Shown in pieces: positions 8,567-16,992 of a DNA stretch of 64,000 bases. Source of the DNA: JBEKIK01 sp963838495 (lineage in GTDB: Bacteria; Planctomycetota; Planctomycetia; Pirellulales; Thermoguttaceae); the NCBI GenBank assembly GCA_963838495.1, contig CAWIRC010000001.1:2914001-2978000 (forward strand), in the 5' to 3' direction. A model generated the notes under the pieces. That model was given only the letters and a program-made list of their open reading frames with translations, ran no database searches and was not told the origin of the DNA. Position 1 is the first letter of the stretch. The number at the start of each line of letters is the position of its first letter. The position numbers were made by a program, and so were the translations under genes.

Positions 8567-8735
8567 GACTCCGCCGAATGCGTCGGATTTGCGGGAATCC
8601 GGCGCAGCCCTTCCCTCCTTGGGTAGGAGCACAAGCTTGCCCTAATGCGGTTACTGGGTCAACCGCTTGGGGCAGGTGCTTCGCGGTGGAGTTTTTGACT
8701 GGCGCCGGGGCGGCGAAAGTTTCGCCGTCCCGGCC
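8567..8735 (+). ncRNA. candidate structured RNA (unassigned family)
   Basis: The segment folds by eye into a closed multibranch structure. A closing stem pairs 8568-8576 (ACTCCGCCG) with 8684-8692 (CGGTGGAGT). Inside it are a 10-bp hairpin 8580-8589/8596-8605, a small hairpin 8615-8619/8625-8629, and a two-part stem 8639-8645/8667-8673 enclosing 8647-8652/8661-8666. A perfect 13-bp hairpin follows at 8705-8733, and a T-tailed terminator lies at 8752-8815. No open reading frame explains the region. It does not match the tRNA, tmRNA, RNase P or SRP motifs I know. It could be a small RNA or a leader for cdsA. The plus strand is preferred because the T-run lies downstream on it. Confidence 0.45.
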
Positions 8736-8751
8736 GCCCAGGGATACATAA

Positions 8752-8815
8752 GCAGAATATGGAAACGCATAACTATGTAATAATAGTTTCGCGTTTCCAG
8801 TTCTGCATTTTTTAT
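8752..8815 (+). terminator. rho-independent terminator
   Basis: A long stem pairs GCAGAA plus TGGAAACGC (8752-8768) with GCGTTTCCA plus TTCTGC (8791-8806), and is followed directly by ATTTTTTATTT. It ends whatever is transcribed rightward from 8.4-8.7 kb, before cdsA starts at 8860. Confidence 0.8.
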
Positions 8816-8859
8816 TTGTATTCGATACATTTATCCAAGATCGACGCCTTAACTATATT

Positions 8860-9771
8860 ATGCTCCGCTGGCGCCTGCTTTTGGGAACCCTGATCATCGC
8901 GGCCTTGGCCGGGTTGTGCTGGCTGGACCATGCCGCCTCACTTCCGGGCACGTGGCTCATGCCCCTGGCCGTGATCTTCGTGATTTTTGCCTCGGCAGAA
9001 ACATCGGAATTCATGGCGGCAGCCGGCGCTAGGCCCAGGGCTTGGCTGGTCTATTGCGGCAACGTCTTGATCCTGCTTTCCAATTGGATCCCCGTGATTT
9101 TGGCCAAATGGAACATCTGGCCGGGGCCAGGCGAAGGGCGCCTGTCATGGCAGCAAACGATGGCCCTGGTTTCCTGGCCATTCGCGGCCCTGACGATTTG
9201 CACGCTGGTCCTGTTTGTCGATGAAATGCGACTTTTTCAAAAGCCGGGCCATGCGATCGCCAATCTGGGCGCATCGGCATTGGCCTTGATCTACGTGGGG
9301 CTGCTTATGAGTTTCCTGGTGCAATTGCGATTGGCCTTTGGCGTCGCCGCCCTGGTCTCGTTGATAATCGTGGTAAAAATGGGTGACAGCGGCGCGTATT
9401 TTGTGGGCCGATTGATGGGCCGGCACAAGATGACGCCCACCATCAGTCCCGGCAAGACCTGGGAAGGGGCCGCCGGGGCTATACTGTTCGGCTGCCTTGG
9501 AGCGTGGCTAAGCTGGCTGCTGCTGTTTCCTTCCATGAATATTTCCGGCACCGCTTTGGGCAGAGGCTGGGCGTGGATTCCATACGGCATTTCAGTAGGA
9601 GTAGCGGGCATTTTCGGCGATCTGGCCGAATCGCTCTTAAAACGCGACGCCGGACGCAAGGATTCCAGCACCTGGATGCCCGGGTTTGGGGGGGTGTTGG
9701 ATGTCCTGGACTCGCTTCTTTTTGCCGCTCCGGTGGGGTGGACCTTTTGGATTTTGCAATCGGCAAGCTGA
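8860..9771 (+). CDS. cdsA: phosphatidate cytidylyltransferase
   Basis: This is a 303-residue polytopic inner-membrane enzyme that makes CDP-diacylglycerol from phosphatidate and CTP, the branch point of phospholipid synthesis. The C-terminal CdsA signature is clear: SLLKRDAGRKDSSTWMPGFGG then VLDVLDS (about residues 253-280). It is preceded by SPGKTWEGAAGA, and around eight hydrophobic spans cover the rest. The length fits the bacterial family. The ATG at 8860 opens with a basic, hydrophobic first segment. No uppS or dxr homologue is next to it, unlike in many bacteria. Confidence 0.93.
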   Translation: MLRWRLLLGTLIIAALAGLCWLDHAASLPGTWLMPLAVIFVIFASAETSEFMAAAGARPRAWLVYCGNVLILLSNWIPVILAKWNIWPGPGEGRLSWQQTMALVSWPFAALTICTLVLFVDEMRLFQKPGHAIANLGASALALIYVGLLMSFLVQLRLAFGVAALVSLIIVVKMGDSGAYFVGRLMGRHKMTPTISPGKTWEGAAGAILFGCLGAWLSWLLLFPSMNISGTALGRGWAWIPYGISVGVAGIFGDLAESLLKRDAGRKDSSTWMPGFGGVLDVLDSLLFAAPVGWTFWILQSAS

Positions 9772-9825
9772 AAAAGGCCCTGAATATCTCTTTTGAAGCA
9801 GCCGCCTTTTTCTTTTTTTCATTTG
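9768..9825 (+). terminator. probable terminator after cdsA
   Basis: GAAAAAGGC just after the cdsA stop can pair with GCCTTTTTC about 27 bases later, and the 3' arm continues into CTTTTTTTC. The loop is long, so the assignment is moderate. Confidence 0.45.
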
Positions 9826-10163
9826 TTAAAAGCGGAAACCATTCGGGGTACTAGTCAACCGGGATTAGGGTTGCTATTATAAATATTTGGGGAACGTATC
9901 AAAACGCTCTTAAACAACTTGTCTTAATCCATATTTCATCGATACGTTCCTACAACGGCTGGCTATTGGCGAAGATAAATAATGCCATAAATGTGCGTGC
10001 ATTATTGTGAATAGCCTATTATGTTGGGGTAGCAGTTTAACTGCCGCTCCGATATGGAATGTCGCCGGATATGCATTCTTAAGAGCTTGTCAACTGCGGA
10101 TATGATCCGGCATCGAGTAAAGGATTCCCTTGGATTTTCTTGATCAACATAGGGGGTCGAGCG
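9826..10163. repeat. non-coding spacer with inverted repeats
   Basis: No gene is seen here. GGAACGTATC at about 9892-9901 is inverted as GATACGTTCC at 9940-9949, enclosing a 38-base loop. A copy of the TTGGGGCGGCAGTT-type palindrome, with substitutions, lies at about 10023-10055. An AGGGGG ribosome binding site at the right end belongs to the gene starting at 10164. Confidence 0.5.
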
Positions 10164-10672
10164 ATGTCGATCTTAGTGACGTGCCCAAAAGGGCACAAAT
10201 TAAAAGTCAAGAACTCCATGGCCGGCAAGACGGGCTTGTGCCCTTTGTGCAAAGGGCAAGTCTATGTTTATGTCCCCATCCCTGTCCCGGAAAAAAAGTC
10301 ATTGTCCGAGGAAGTGATTTTAGACTACCTCGGGCCGTCACAGCCGTCGCCCAGCGGCATAGGCAGCGGAATAGACCTTGAGGAAGCCACGCCCCATCGG
10401 CCTAATAAAGACCGTCATGAAACACCCTGGAAGAGCTGCGTAAAATGCAATAAGGACATCCCTTCTCAGACCCACATTTGCCCTTATTGCCATACTTACA
10501 TTGCCGACATAGCCGGTTTTTGAGGAATATCCCCTATCTTCCAAGCAGGGCATTGGTCTTTGGCCTAGCGTTATCCGCTGTTCTATACTTCTTTATTAGG
10601 GGGTTTCTTATACCTAGCGGTGGCAATACGTTGCATCACGGTTTGAATAAAGCTTATAATATTTGGAGATGA
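10164..10672 (+). CDS. zinc-ribbon protein with C-terminal membrane anchor (frame-disrupted)
   Basis: The N-terminus carries one zinc ribbon (VTCPKGHKLKVKNSMAGKTG, then LCPLCKG) and a second before residue 120 (CVKCNKDI then CPYCHTY). The frame closes at 10523. Adding one T to the TTTTT run near 10517 continues it as AGFLRNIPYLPSRALVFGLA plus a hydrophobic span ending at 10672. That stop then overlaps the phoH start (ATGA), which strongly supports the corrected reading. The ATG at 10164 has AGGGGG 8 bases upstream. Such ribbon-plus-TM proteins are common in planctomycetes; the function is unknown. Confidence 0.65.
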
Positions 10673-11616
10673 GTGATACAACTATATCGGTCGTTAGTTC
10701 CAAGTCGCTTTTGACTTTGTTTGGCGTCCGCGATCAACATGTACGGAAAATCCGAGACGCGCTGGGTGTTAATATCACGGCTCAAGACGGGATGATACAG
10801 ATCAGCGGACCTGCGGAGGCGGTGGCACGCGCCACCGAGGTAATCGAAAGTCTTCAGGCCCATGCCAACCGGCATGGGTCTTTGGCTACGGAGGACGTGT
10901 CGCTGGCATTAAGCGCGGTGTTAGACGGTCATCTGCCCGCGGAAACCCCGCCCATCGAGGTCTTCAAGCCCGGGCGGCAGATACGCCCCAAGTCGCCCGG
11001 CCAAGCGCGATTCATCGACGCCATACGCCAAAACGAGATCGTGTTATGTTACGGGCCGGCCGGGACCGGCAAGACGTATCTGGCCGTGGCCATGGCGGCC
11101 GCGGCCTTGAAAAAGGAATCCGTCCGCAAGATCGTGCTCGTGCGCCCGGCGGTCGAGGCCGGCGAAAGCCTGGGCTATTTGCCCGGCGACTTGCAGGCCA
11201 AGATCAATCCGTATCTGCGGCCCCTGATGGACGCCTTGCACGAGATGATCGATCACGACCTTATCAAGCGCTATACCGAGGAGGACTTGATCGAAGTGAT
11301 ACCGCTGGCCTACATGCGCGGGCGCACGCTGAACGAGGCCTTTATCATCCTCGATGAGGCGCAAAACACCACTGTTCCGCAGATGAAGATGTTTTTGACG
11401 CGGATGGGCGCCGGTTCGAAGATCGTGGTCTCCGGCGACATTACGCAGATCGATCTGCCTCCCCATACCCGCAGCGGCCTGGTCGACGCTCTGGCCCGGC
11501 TGCGGAATATTAAGGGGATCGTCGCGGTAGCCTTGAGTTCCGCGGATATCGTCAGGCATCCGCTCGTGCAGCGGATCGTCGATGCCTACGACGAACGTCC
11601 CAAAAAGCGCCGTTGA
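10669..11616 (+). CDS. phoH: PhoH-like ATPase
   Basis: This is a 315-residue cytosolic P-loop ATPase of the PhoH (YbeZ) family, linked to RNA metabolism with YbeY. An N-terminal KH-like segment (residues about 10-65) precedes the ATPase core. Walker A is CYGPAGTGKTYLAVAMA near residue 128. Walker B is AFIILDEAQNTTVPQMKMF near residue 225, followed by the sensor VVSGDITQIDLP. The ATG at 10669 overlaps the upstream stop (ATGA), so it is preferred over the TTG two codons earlier. The gene order phoH, 7TM-HD, ybeY, then recO after one insertion, is the usual bacterial cluster. Confidence 0.95.
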   Translation: MSDTTISVVSSKSLLTLFGVRDQHVRKIRDALGVNITAQDGMIQISGPAEAVARATEVIESLQAHANRHGSLATEDVSLALSAVLDGHLPAETPPIEVFKPGRQIRPKSPGQARFIDAIRQNEIVLCYGPAGTGKTYLAVAMAAAALKKESVRKIVLVRPAVEAGESLGYLPGDLQAKINPYLRPLMDALHEMIDHDLIKRYTEEDLIEVIPLAYMRGRTLNEAFIILDEAQNTTVPQMKMFLTRMGAGSKIVVSGDITQIDLPPHTRSGLVDALARLRNIKGIVAVALSSADIVRHPLVQRIVDAYDERPKKRR

Positions 11617-11631
11617 AAAGAGCCTTGTACC

Positions 11632-13893
11632 ATGCCTTTCGGTAATCCCATACGCACGCGATCCGACCGGGTAGCCGCCCTGGAATTGCCCCCTGGGCTG
11701 TGGGAGCGGGTATGGGCCGTGATCTGCACCCGCGACATCCTTGCCCGCGTCGGACTGATCCTTTTGGCTTCCGTGGCGATGTGCGTTGTGATCGAGGGCT
11801 GGAATCCGCCTTTCCAATACCGCACTGGGTACACTCCCCCGCACAACATTGTGGCCCGCGCGCCTTTCACCAGTCCGAATCCCGAGGCCACCACCGAGGC
11901 CCGGCTCCGCGCCCGCAGCCAGGTGCCCTACGTTTACGAGCAAGACTCCGCCCCGCTGGTTCAGCTTCGGGCAAGATTGCGCAATACGATTCTTGAAATT
12001 ACATCGGCGGCCACGCTCGAAGACGTAAATCCGCAAATCTGGAAGGACTTCCAATTGCCGGCCGACGAAGCGCAAAACAATGAAAAAACGCCCGAACAGC
12101 AGTTCCAGGAGTTCCGCTCCGCATTCGCCGGGACAAAAAAAATCGAACACTTGGAACAGGTCCTGGCGGAAGTCTTGGGGCCCTACGAGCAATGCGGTCT
12201 GATCGACAAGTTGCCCAGGCATCCGGGCGAGGGAAATCAAGACGAAATCCAAGTCCACCCCACCGGGCAAAGCGAGCCCGTGCAAATCGTCAAAGTCGCC
12301 GACGTGCTTCTGGGCGACGGATCGGCGATCCGCGACAAACTCCGCGGCCGCCTGGACAACAAAGACATAGCCGACCGACTATTTGCCTGGCTGCGCCCCC
12401 AATTGCCGTCAACTTTCACTCTTAAACTCGACTCGAAAGAGACCGACAGGGTGATCAAAAACGCCATAAGCGCAGTGGAACCGGTAAATAATAAGTACCT
12501 TGCCGGCCAGACCCTGGCCGAGGCCGGCAAACCACTGACTCCCGAGCAGATCCAATTGCTCAAGCTGGAATATTCCGCCATGCTGGACGGCAGGCCCTTA
12601 CATTATAAAATCATGCGGGCCGCGGCCATGACCGCCATGATGTTTACGGCTTTCTTCCTATGCGCCGTGTACATGCGATACCGGCACGGGGGGCCGTTTT
12701 CCGGATTTACGCGGCAAATCGTGATGCTCTTATTGGCAGTCGGCACGGTGGCCCTGGCCCGCTGGATCTCCGGCGATAGCTGGCGCGGCGAACTTTTACC
12801 TTTGTTGTTGTTCGGCATGACCGCGGCCATTGTTTATCGCCTGGAATTCGCCCTGCTTTTAACCGGCATACTGTCGCTGATAATCGTAATGGCCCTGGGC
12901 CAAGGCCTGTCCGAATTGCTTCTGTTAATGGGCGTGGCCGCCACGGCCATCGTGAATCTGGGCCGCATCCGCTCGCGAAGCAAATTGATTTTCGTGGGCT
13001 TGTTTTCCGGAATCGTGGCCTTCCTCTTGAGCGTCACCCTGGGACTTATCGACGACCAGCCTTTCGATCTGATATTGTTGTCTCATTCCGCGATTGCAGG
13101 CCTGTGGACTTTGACCGCCGGATTCGTGATGACCGGACTGCTGCCCTTTATCGAGCACATGTTCGGAATTCTCACCGATCTCAGCCTCCTGGAGCTGGGC
13201 GACGTGTCGCACCCGCTCTTGCAGGAGATGGTGCGGCGCGCGCCGAGCACTTACAACCATTCCGTCACGGTAGGCTCGATTGCCGAGGCTGCCGCGGAGA
13301 CGATCGGGGCCCGGGGCCTGCTGTGCCGCGTAGGGGCCTATTTCCACGACATCGGAAAAATGCTCAAGCCCGGCTACTTCATCGAGAATCAAGGCCCGGA
13401 CGAGGACAACCGCCACGAGTCGCTCGTTCCCGCCATGAGCACGCTGGTGATCATCGCCCATATCAAGGACGGTTCCGACCTGGCCCGGCAGCATCACCTG
13501 CCCCAGCCGATAATCGACATGATCGCCCAGCATCACGGCACCACACTGGTGGAATATTTTTACGACCGCGCCCAGCAGCAATCAGACACCAACGGCGGCG
13601 AAGTGGACGAGAGCAATTTCCGCTATCCTGGCCCCAAACCCCAAACCAAGGAGGCGGCCGTGCTGATGCTGGCCGACGCCGTGGAAAGCGCCAGCCGCAC
13701 GCTTGTAGACCCCGCCCCGGCGCGGATCGAAAGCCTGGTCCGCGAAATCGCCGAGCGACGGCTGGACGACGGCCAGTTCGACGAAAGCGGGCTGACGCTC
13801 CGCGAACTGCGGACCATCGAGCGCAGCCTGATCATGTCGCTTACGTCGATCTACCACGGGCGGATAAAATATCCGGAACAAAAAACAGCGTAA
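11632..13893 (+). CDS. 7TM-HD phosphohydrolase (PgpH-like, cyclic-di-AMP phosphodiesterase family)
   Basis: This is a 753-residue membrane protein with the 7TMR-HD layout. One transmembrane span lies near residues 38-55, then an extracytoplasmic region to about residue 320. Seven spans follow (about 325-520), then a cytosolic HD domain. HD residues are visible in VRRAPSTYNHSVTVGSIAEA, GAYFHDIGKMLKPGYFIEN and IAQHHGTTLVEYFY. PgpH relatives hydrolyse cyclic di-AMP; the substrate here is inferred from family only. The gene lies 15 bases after phoH and before ybeY, the conserved arrangement. Confidence 0.9.
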   Translation: MPFGNPIRTRSDRVAALELPPGLWERVWAVICTRDILARVGLILLASVAMCVVIEGWNPPFQYRTGYTPPHNIVARAPFTSPNPEATTEARLRARSQVPYVYEQDSAPLVQLRARLRNTILEITSAATLEDVNPQIWKDFQLPADEAQNNEKTPEQQFQEFRSAFAGTKKIEHLEQVLAEVLGPYEQCGLIDKLPRHPGEGNQDEIQVHPTGQSEPVQIVKVADVLLGDGSAIRDKLRGRLDNKDIADRLFAWLRPQLPSTFTLKLDSKETDRVIKNAISAVEPVNNKYLAGQTLAEAGKPLTPEQIQLLKLEYSAMLDGRPLHYKIMRAAAMTAMMFTAFFLCAVYMRYRHGGPFSGFTRQIVMLLLAVGTVALARWISGDSWRGELLPLLLFGMTAAIVYRLEFALLLTGILSLIIVMALGQGLSELLLLMGVAATAIVNLGRIRSRSKLIFVGLFSGIVAFLLSVTLGLIDDQPFDLILLSHSAIAGLWTLTAGFVMTGLLPFIEHMFGILTDLSLLELGDVSHPLLQEMVRRAPSTYNHSVTVGSIAEAAAETIGARGLLCRVGAYFHDIGKMLKPGYFIENQGPDEDNRHESLVPAMSTLVIIAHIKDGSDLARQHHLPQPIIDMIAQHHGTTLVEYFYDRAQQQSDTNGGEVDESNFRYPGPKPQTKEAAVLMLADAVESASRTLVDPAPARIESLVREIAERRLDDGQFDESGLTLRELRTIERSLIMSLTSIYHGRIKYPEQKTA

Positions 13894-13897
13894 TAGC

Positions 13898-13966
13898 GGG
13901 CGGTGGACAGTGGGCAGTGAATTTTTTAGATGCAACTGTCCACTGCCCACCGCCCACTGCCCACTA
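13898..13966. repeat. GTGGACAGTGGGCAGTG inverted repeat
   Basis: The left arm GGTGGACAGTGGGCAGTG (about 13901-13918) is matched by the right arm of CACTGCCCAC units (13938-13964). It forms a long imperfect hairpin between the 7TM-HD gene and ybeY, ending right at the presumed ybeY start. Confidence 0.7.
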
Positions 13967-14401
13967 TGATTAGCATCACCGTTACCAACGCCCAATCGCG
14001 ATTACCCGTTCGACAAAAAAAGGCTGCGCCGGGCGGTGCGCATGGTATTGGAGGACCAGTCGATAGCACGGGCGAAAATAAACGTGGCCGTGGTCGATGA
14101 GCGGACGATCGCCCGACTGCACCAAAGATACCTGGAAGACGCGAGCCCCACCGATGTTTTGAGTTTCGCGCTGGAACAATCGCCGGAATATTTGGAGGGC
14201 GAGATTGTCGCAAGTGCCGACGCCGCCCTTGCCTCAGCCGCTGAATACCACTGGACCGCCGACGACGAACTTTTGCTGTATGTCATCCACGGCGCCTTGC
14301 ACCTGGCCGGACACGACGACGGCACGCCAAAAAAAAGGGCAAAAATGCGGAAAAAAGAGGGCGAATTTCTGACCCGTTTCGGACTGCATCCTTACTTTTA
14401 A
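13966..14401 (+). CDS. ybeY: endoribonuclease / rRNA maturation factor YbeY (frame-disrupted start)
   Basis: The protein holds the metal-binding signature HGALHLAGHDDG near its end and the LSFALEQ region (usually LSFP) of YbeY, which matures 16S rRNA and acts in ribosome quality control. The family's N-terminal strand is encoded from the ATG at 13966 (MISITVTNAQSRLP), but in a different frame from the rest. Removing one base in the ACCCGTTCGAC region near 14007 joins it to DKKRLRRAVRMVLEDQSIAR. Without the correction, translation could only start at 14036 or 14042 and would lose the first strand. I read this as a homopolymer consensus error. Confidence 0.85.
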
Positions 14402-14436
14402 ATCTATCGATCCCCCGTTAAACAGGACAACTGGTT

Positions 14437-16053
14437 ATGAACAAGCGGATTATCGGCATATTGGGACTCCTGGCAACGACTCTGACAATTGCCCGGGGAC
14501 AAGAGTCTCAACTGGAAGAAAATTCGTTCCAGGAAGAGAAACTCGGGCCAATTCCGATGTCAATTCAAGATGTAGTCTTTAGTGCAGACAGTACCCATGT
14601 TGCATTTGTCATCGAGAAGAATGGCAAGTGCCAGGTATTGGTGGACTGCAAGGCAGGGCGCGAGTATGACAATATCGACAGAAAATCGCTGGTATTCAGG
14701 CCGGGCAGCGAGCACGTGGCCTATGTGGCAACAAAGGACAATAACATGCTCATGGTGGATAACGGCCGGGAAGGATCGCCGTATGAGGAGATAGCCCAAG
14801 GCTCGCCGGTCTTTAGCGCAGATGGCAAGCGAATGGCATATTGGGCACAAAATGAGAATAAATGGCGACTTGTAGTGGACGGCGAGGAAGGACCGGCTTA
14901 CGATCAAATGGACGAGGACACGCCGGTTTTCAGTCCGGATGGCAAGCATATTTACTATGCGGCGCAGAAGGGAGAGAAAGAGAAATGGTACGCGGTCATC
15001 GACGGCAAAGAAAGCCGGGCGTACAACGCGATCGCCAACGGCCCGCAGGTTTTCAGTACCGACAGCAAGCACGTAGCCTATGTCGCAGACAAAGCGACGA
15101 AGAGTTTGGTGGTGCTGGACGGCAAGGAATGGCCGGAATACGACGCGATCGCCAAAACCACGCCGGTTTTCAGCCCGGATGGCAAACACATGGCATACGG
15201 TGCGCAAAAAAAGAAAAAATGGTTTATGTCAATCGACGGCATCGCAGGACCGGAATGTGAAGGAATTGCCAAAAACTCGATAGTGTTCAGCCCGGACAGC
15301 AAACGCATCATGTATGGGATCCGAAAAAAACAGATGTGGCATGTAGTCCTTGATGGCAAGGAGGGATCGGAATACGACGACTTGTTCAGCATGTATGTTT
15401 TCAGCCCGGACAGCCGGCGCTTTGCTTACGTGGCGAGAAAAAACAGGAAATGGCATATCATCACGGACGGCAAGGAAAGTCCCGGTTATGACAATATTTA
15501 TACTGGGGCGCTGTTTTTTAGCCCGGACAGCAAGCATGTAGTTTATATAGCAAAGAATGGCGATAATAGCTTTGTAGTCCTGGACGGCCAGGAGGGGCCT
15601 CCCTATGAGGCAATAAGCGCCGGCATGCCCGTTTTCAGCCCGGATGGAAACCGCATGGCATATATCGCAAAAAAGGCCATGCATTTGTTAATAGTAGCGG
15701 ATGGCCAAGAGGGGCCTCCTTATGACGCGATAAGTAAAGGCTCGCCCGTTTTCAGCCCGGATGGAAAACACATAGCCTATGGAGCGATAAAAGATACTAA
15801 AGGCCACGTGGTGGTGGACGGCCAGGACGGGCCGGAATACGAAGGAATTCAAAATGTCCGCTACACTCCCGACGGTAAACATTTGGTTTATATTGTGAAG
15901 AACAACGATTACCATTTTTTAATAGTGGATGGCGCAGAAGGGCCTAAATATGACGCGATCATTGCGGAAACGCTAGTTATTCACCCCGATAACATATTGG
16001 AGTATCTCGCCGCTAACCCCGGATATCTCTACCGTGTCAAGCAACGACCCTGA
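14437..16053 (+). CDS. exported 12-repeat WD40-like (PD40/TolB-type) propeller protein
   Basis: This is a 538-residue protein with an N-terminal signal peptide (MNKRIIGILGLLATTLTIARG). Twelve tandem repeats of about 38-40 residues fill nearly the whole chain. Each has the form VFSPDGKHxAYxAxK then xxVVDGxEGPxYDAI. This suggests one or two beta-propellers, resembling PD40/TolB-like repeats. The repeats are unusually alike and rich in Lys, which suggests recent internal duplication. It interrupts the common ybeY-recO neighbourhood. The ligand and role are unknown. Confidence 0.75.
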   Translation: MNKRIIGILGLLATTLTIARGQESQLEENSFQEEKLGPIPMSIQDVVFSADSTHVAFVIEKNGKCQVLVDCKAGREYDNIDRKSLVFRPGSEHVAYVATKDNNMLMVDNGREGSPYEEIAQGSPVFSADGKRMAYWAQNENKWRLVVDGEEGPAYDQMDEDTPVFSPDGKHIYYAAQKGEKEKWYAVIDGKESRAYNAIANGPQVFSTDSKHVAYVADKATKSLVVLDGKEWPEYDAIAKTTPVFSPDGKHMAYGAQKKKKWFMSIDGIAGPECEGIAKNSIVFSPDSKRIMYGIRKKQMWHVVLDGKEGSEYDDLFSMYVFSPDSRRFAYVARKNRKWHIITDGKESPGYDNIYTGALFFSPDSKHVVYIAKNGDNSFVVLDGQEGPPYEAISAGMPVFSPDGNRMAYIAKKAMHLLIVADGQEGPPYDAISKGSPVFSPDGKHIAYGAIKDTKGHVVVDGQDGPEYEGIQNVRYTPDGKHLVYIVKNNDYHFLIVDGAEGPKYDAIIAETLVIHPDNILEYLAANPGYLYRVKQRP

Positions 16054-16077
16054 GAGCTTTGCAGCCGTCTTTCTCCC

Positions 16078-16833
16078 ATGTCCACCGAAAAGGCCAACGC
16101 GATTGTGATCCGGACGGTCGATTTCATGGAGAGCAGCCTGGTGGTCACGCTGTTCACGCGGGAATTTGGCAAAATAGGGGCTCTGGCTAAAGGGGCAAAA
16201 CGCCTCAAAGGCCCTTTCGAGTCTGCTCTTGATCTGTTGGCCCTTTGTCGAATAGTATTCCTCCACAAAACGTCGGATGCCCTGGACCTGCTCATCGAGG
16301 CTAAATTGCTGAGGCGATTTCGGCCGCAAAACCGAGATCTGCTAAACCTTTACGCCGGATATTACGTAGCGGAACTATTGGGCGAACTGACCGACGAAAA
16401 CGATCCTCATCCGGAGCTTTTCGACCTGGCCGACGAGACCCTGGCGGCCTTGGCCGCCGGAGTGCCGGCGGCGCGACGCGTGATTCGTTTCGAATTGGGA
16501 ACGTTGCGATTATTAGGGCACATGCCCGCCCTGGAAAACTGCGCGGAGTGCGGCGCGGCAGTTGCCGCATCGGGTAAAATCGCCTTCGGACAAATCGAGG
16601 GCGGAGTTTTATGCGACCGCTGCCGCGAGGGGAAAAAACAAGTGGCCATGGTAAGCGCGGGCACGCTAAGGACCATGGCTCAACTGGCCGACCCGGGGGC
16701 CAAAACCTGGCAACGCATGGAAATAAACTCCCGCATAATGGGTGAATTGCGCGGCACGCTGAACCATTACTTGATGAACCTTTTAGGCCACAAGCCTCGC
16801 ATGCATGAATACCTGGGAGTGCTGGGCAAATAA
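16078..16833 (+). CDS. recO: DNA repair protein RecO
   Basis: This 251-residue protein matches RecO, which loads RecA on SSB-coated DNA in the RecFOR pathway. The N-terminal OB fold shows KANAIVIRTVDFMESSLVVT and LFTREFGKIGALAKGAKR. The helical C-terminal part holds a zinc site, CAECGAAV (near residue 159) and CDRCREG (near residue 182). The length matches the family. The gene starts 24 bases after the propeller gene. Confidence 0.92.
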   Translation: MSTEKANAIVIRTVDFMESSLVVTLFTREFGKIGALAKGAKRLKGPFESALDLLALCRIVFLHKTSDALDLLIEAKLLRRFRPQNRDLLNLYAGYYVAELLGELTDENDPHPELFDLADETLAALAAGVPAARRVIRFELGTLRLLGHMPALENCAECGAAVAASGKIAFGQIEGGVLCDRCREGKKQVAMVSAGTLRTMAQLADPGAKTWQRMEINSRIMGELRGTLNHYLMNLLGHKPRMHEYLGVLGK

Positions 16834-16992
16834 AATGCAGAATGATAAATGCGGAATGATGAATGTTGAATTAAACCGCTTGCGGTTGCGCGATTGATGC
16901 TCATCTTATCCTGCACTGACGCCCGGTTGAACACATACTGATTGCCTGCTGAAAACTGACTAAAAAATTAGCCGCGGACAAGGAAGTCCTCA
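16834..16992. other. spacer with AATGATAAATGCGGAATG repeats
   Basis: Short repeated units of the form GCAGAATGATAAATGCGGAA lie at 16836-16866. Related ATTCATCATTC units are at 25937-25958 and 32669-32694. No promoter is obvious before the lipoprotein gene at 16993. Confidence 0.4.

Noticed and set aside
8580..8680. Resemblance to a cobalamin riboswitch (GGGAATCCGGCGCAG)
   Set aside because: The core boxes and their order do not match, and no cobalamin gene follows. It is kept only as an unassigned structured RNA.
10663..10669. TTG start for phoH two codons before the ATG
   Set aside because: The ATG at 10669 overlaps the upstream stop as ATGA and has the better context.
11044..12285. 413-codon minus-strand open frame
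   Set aside because: It is antisense to phoH and the 7TM-HD gene and has no domain.
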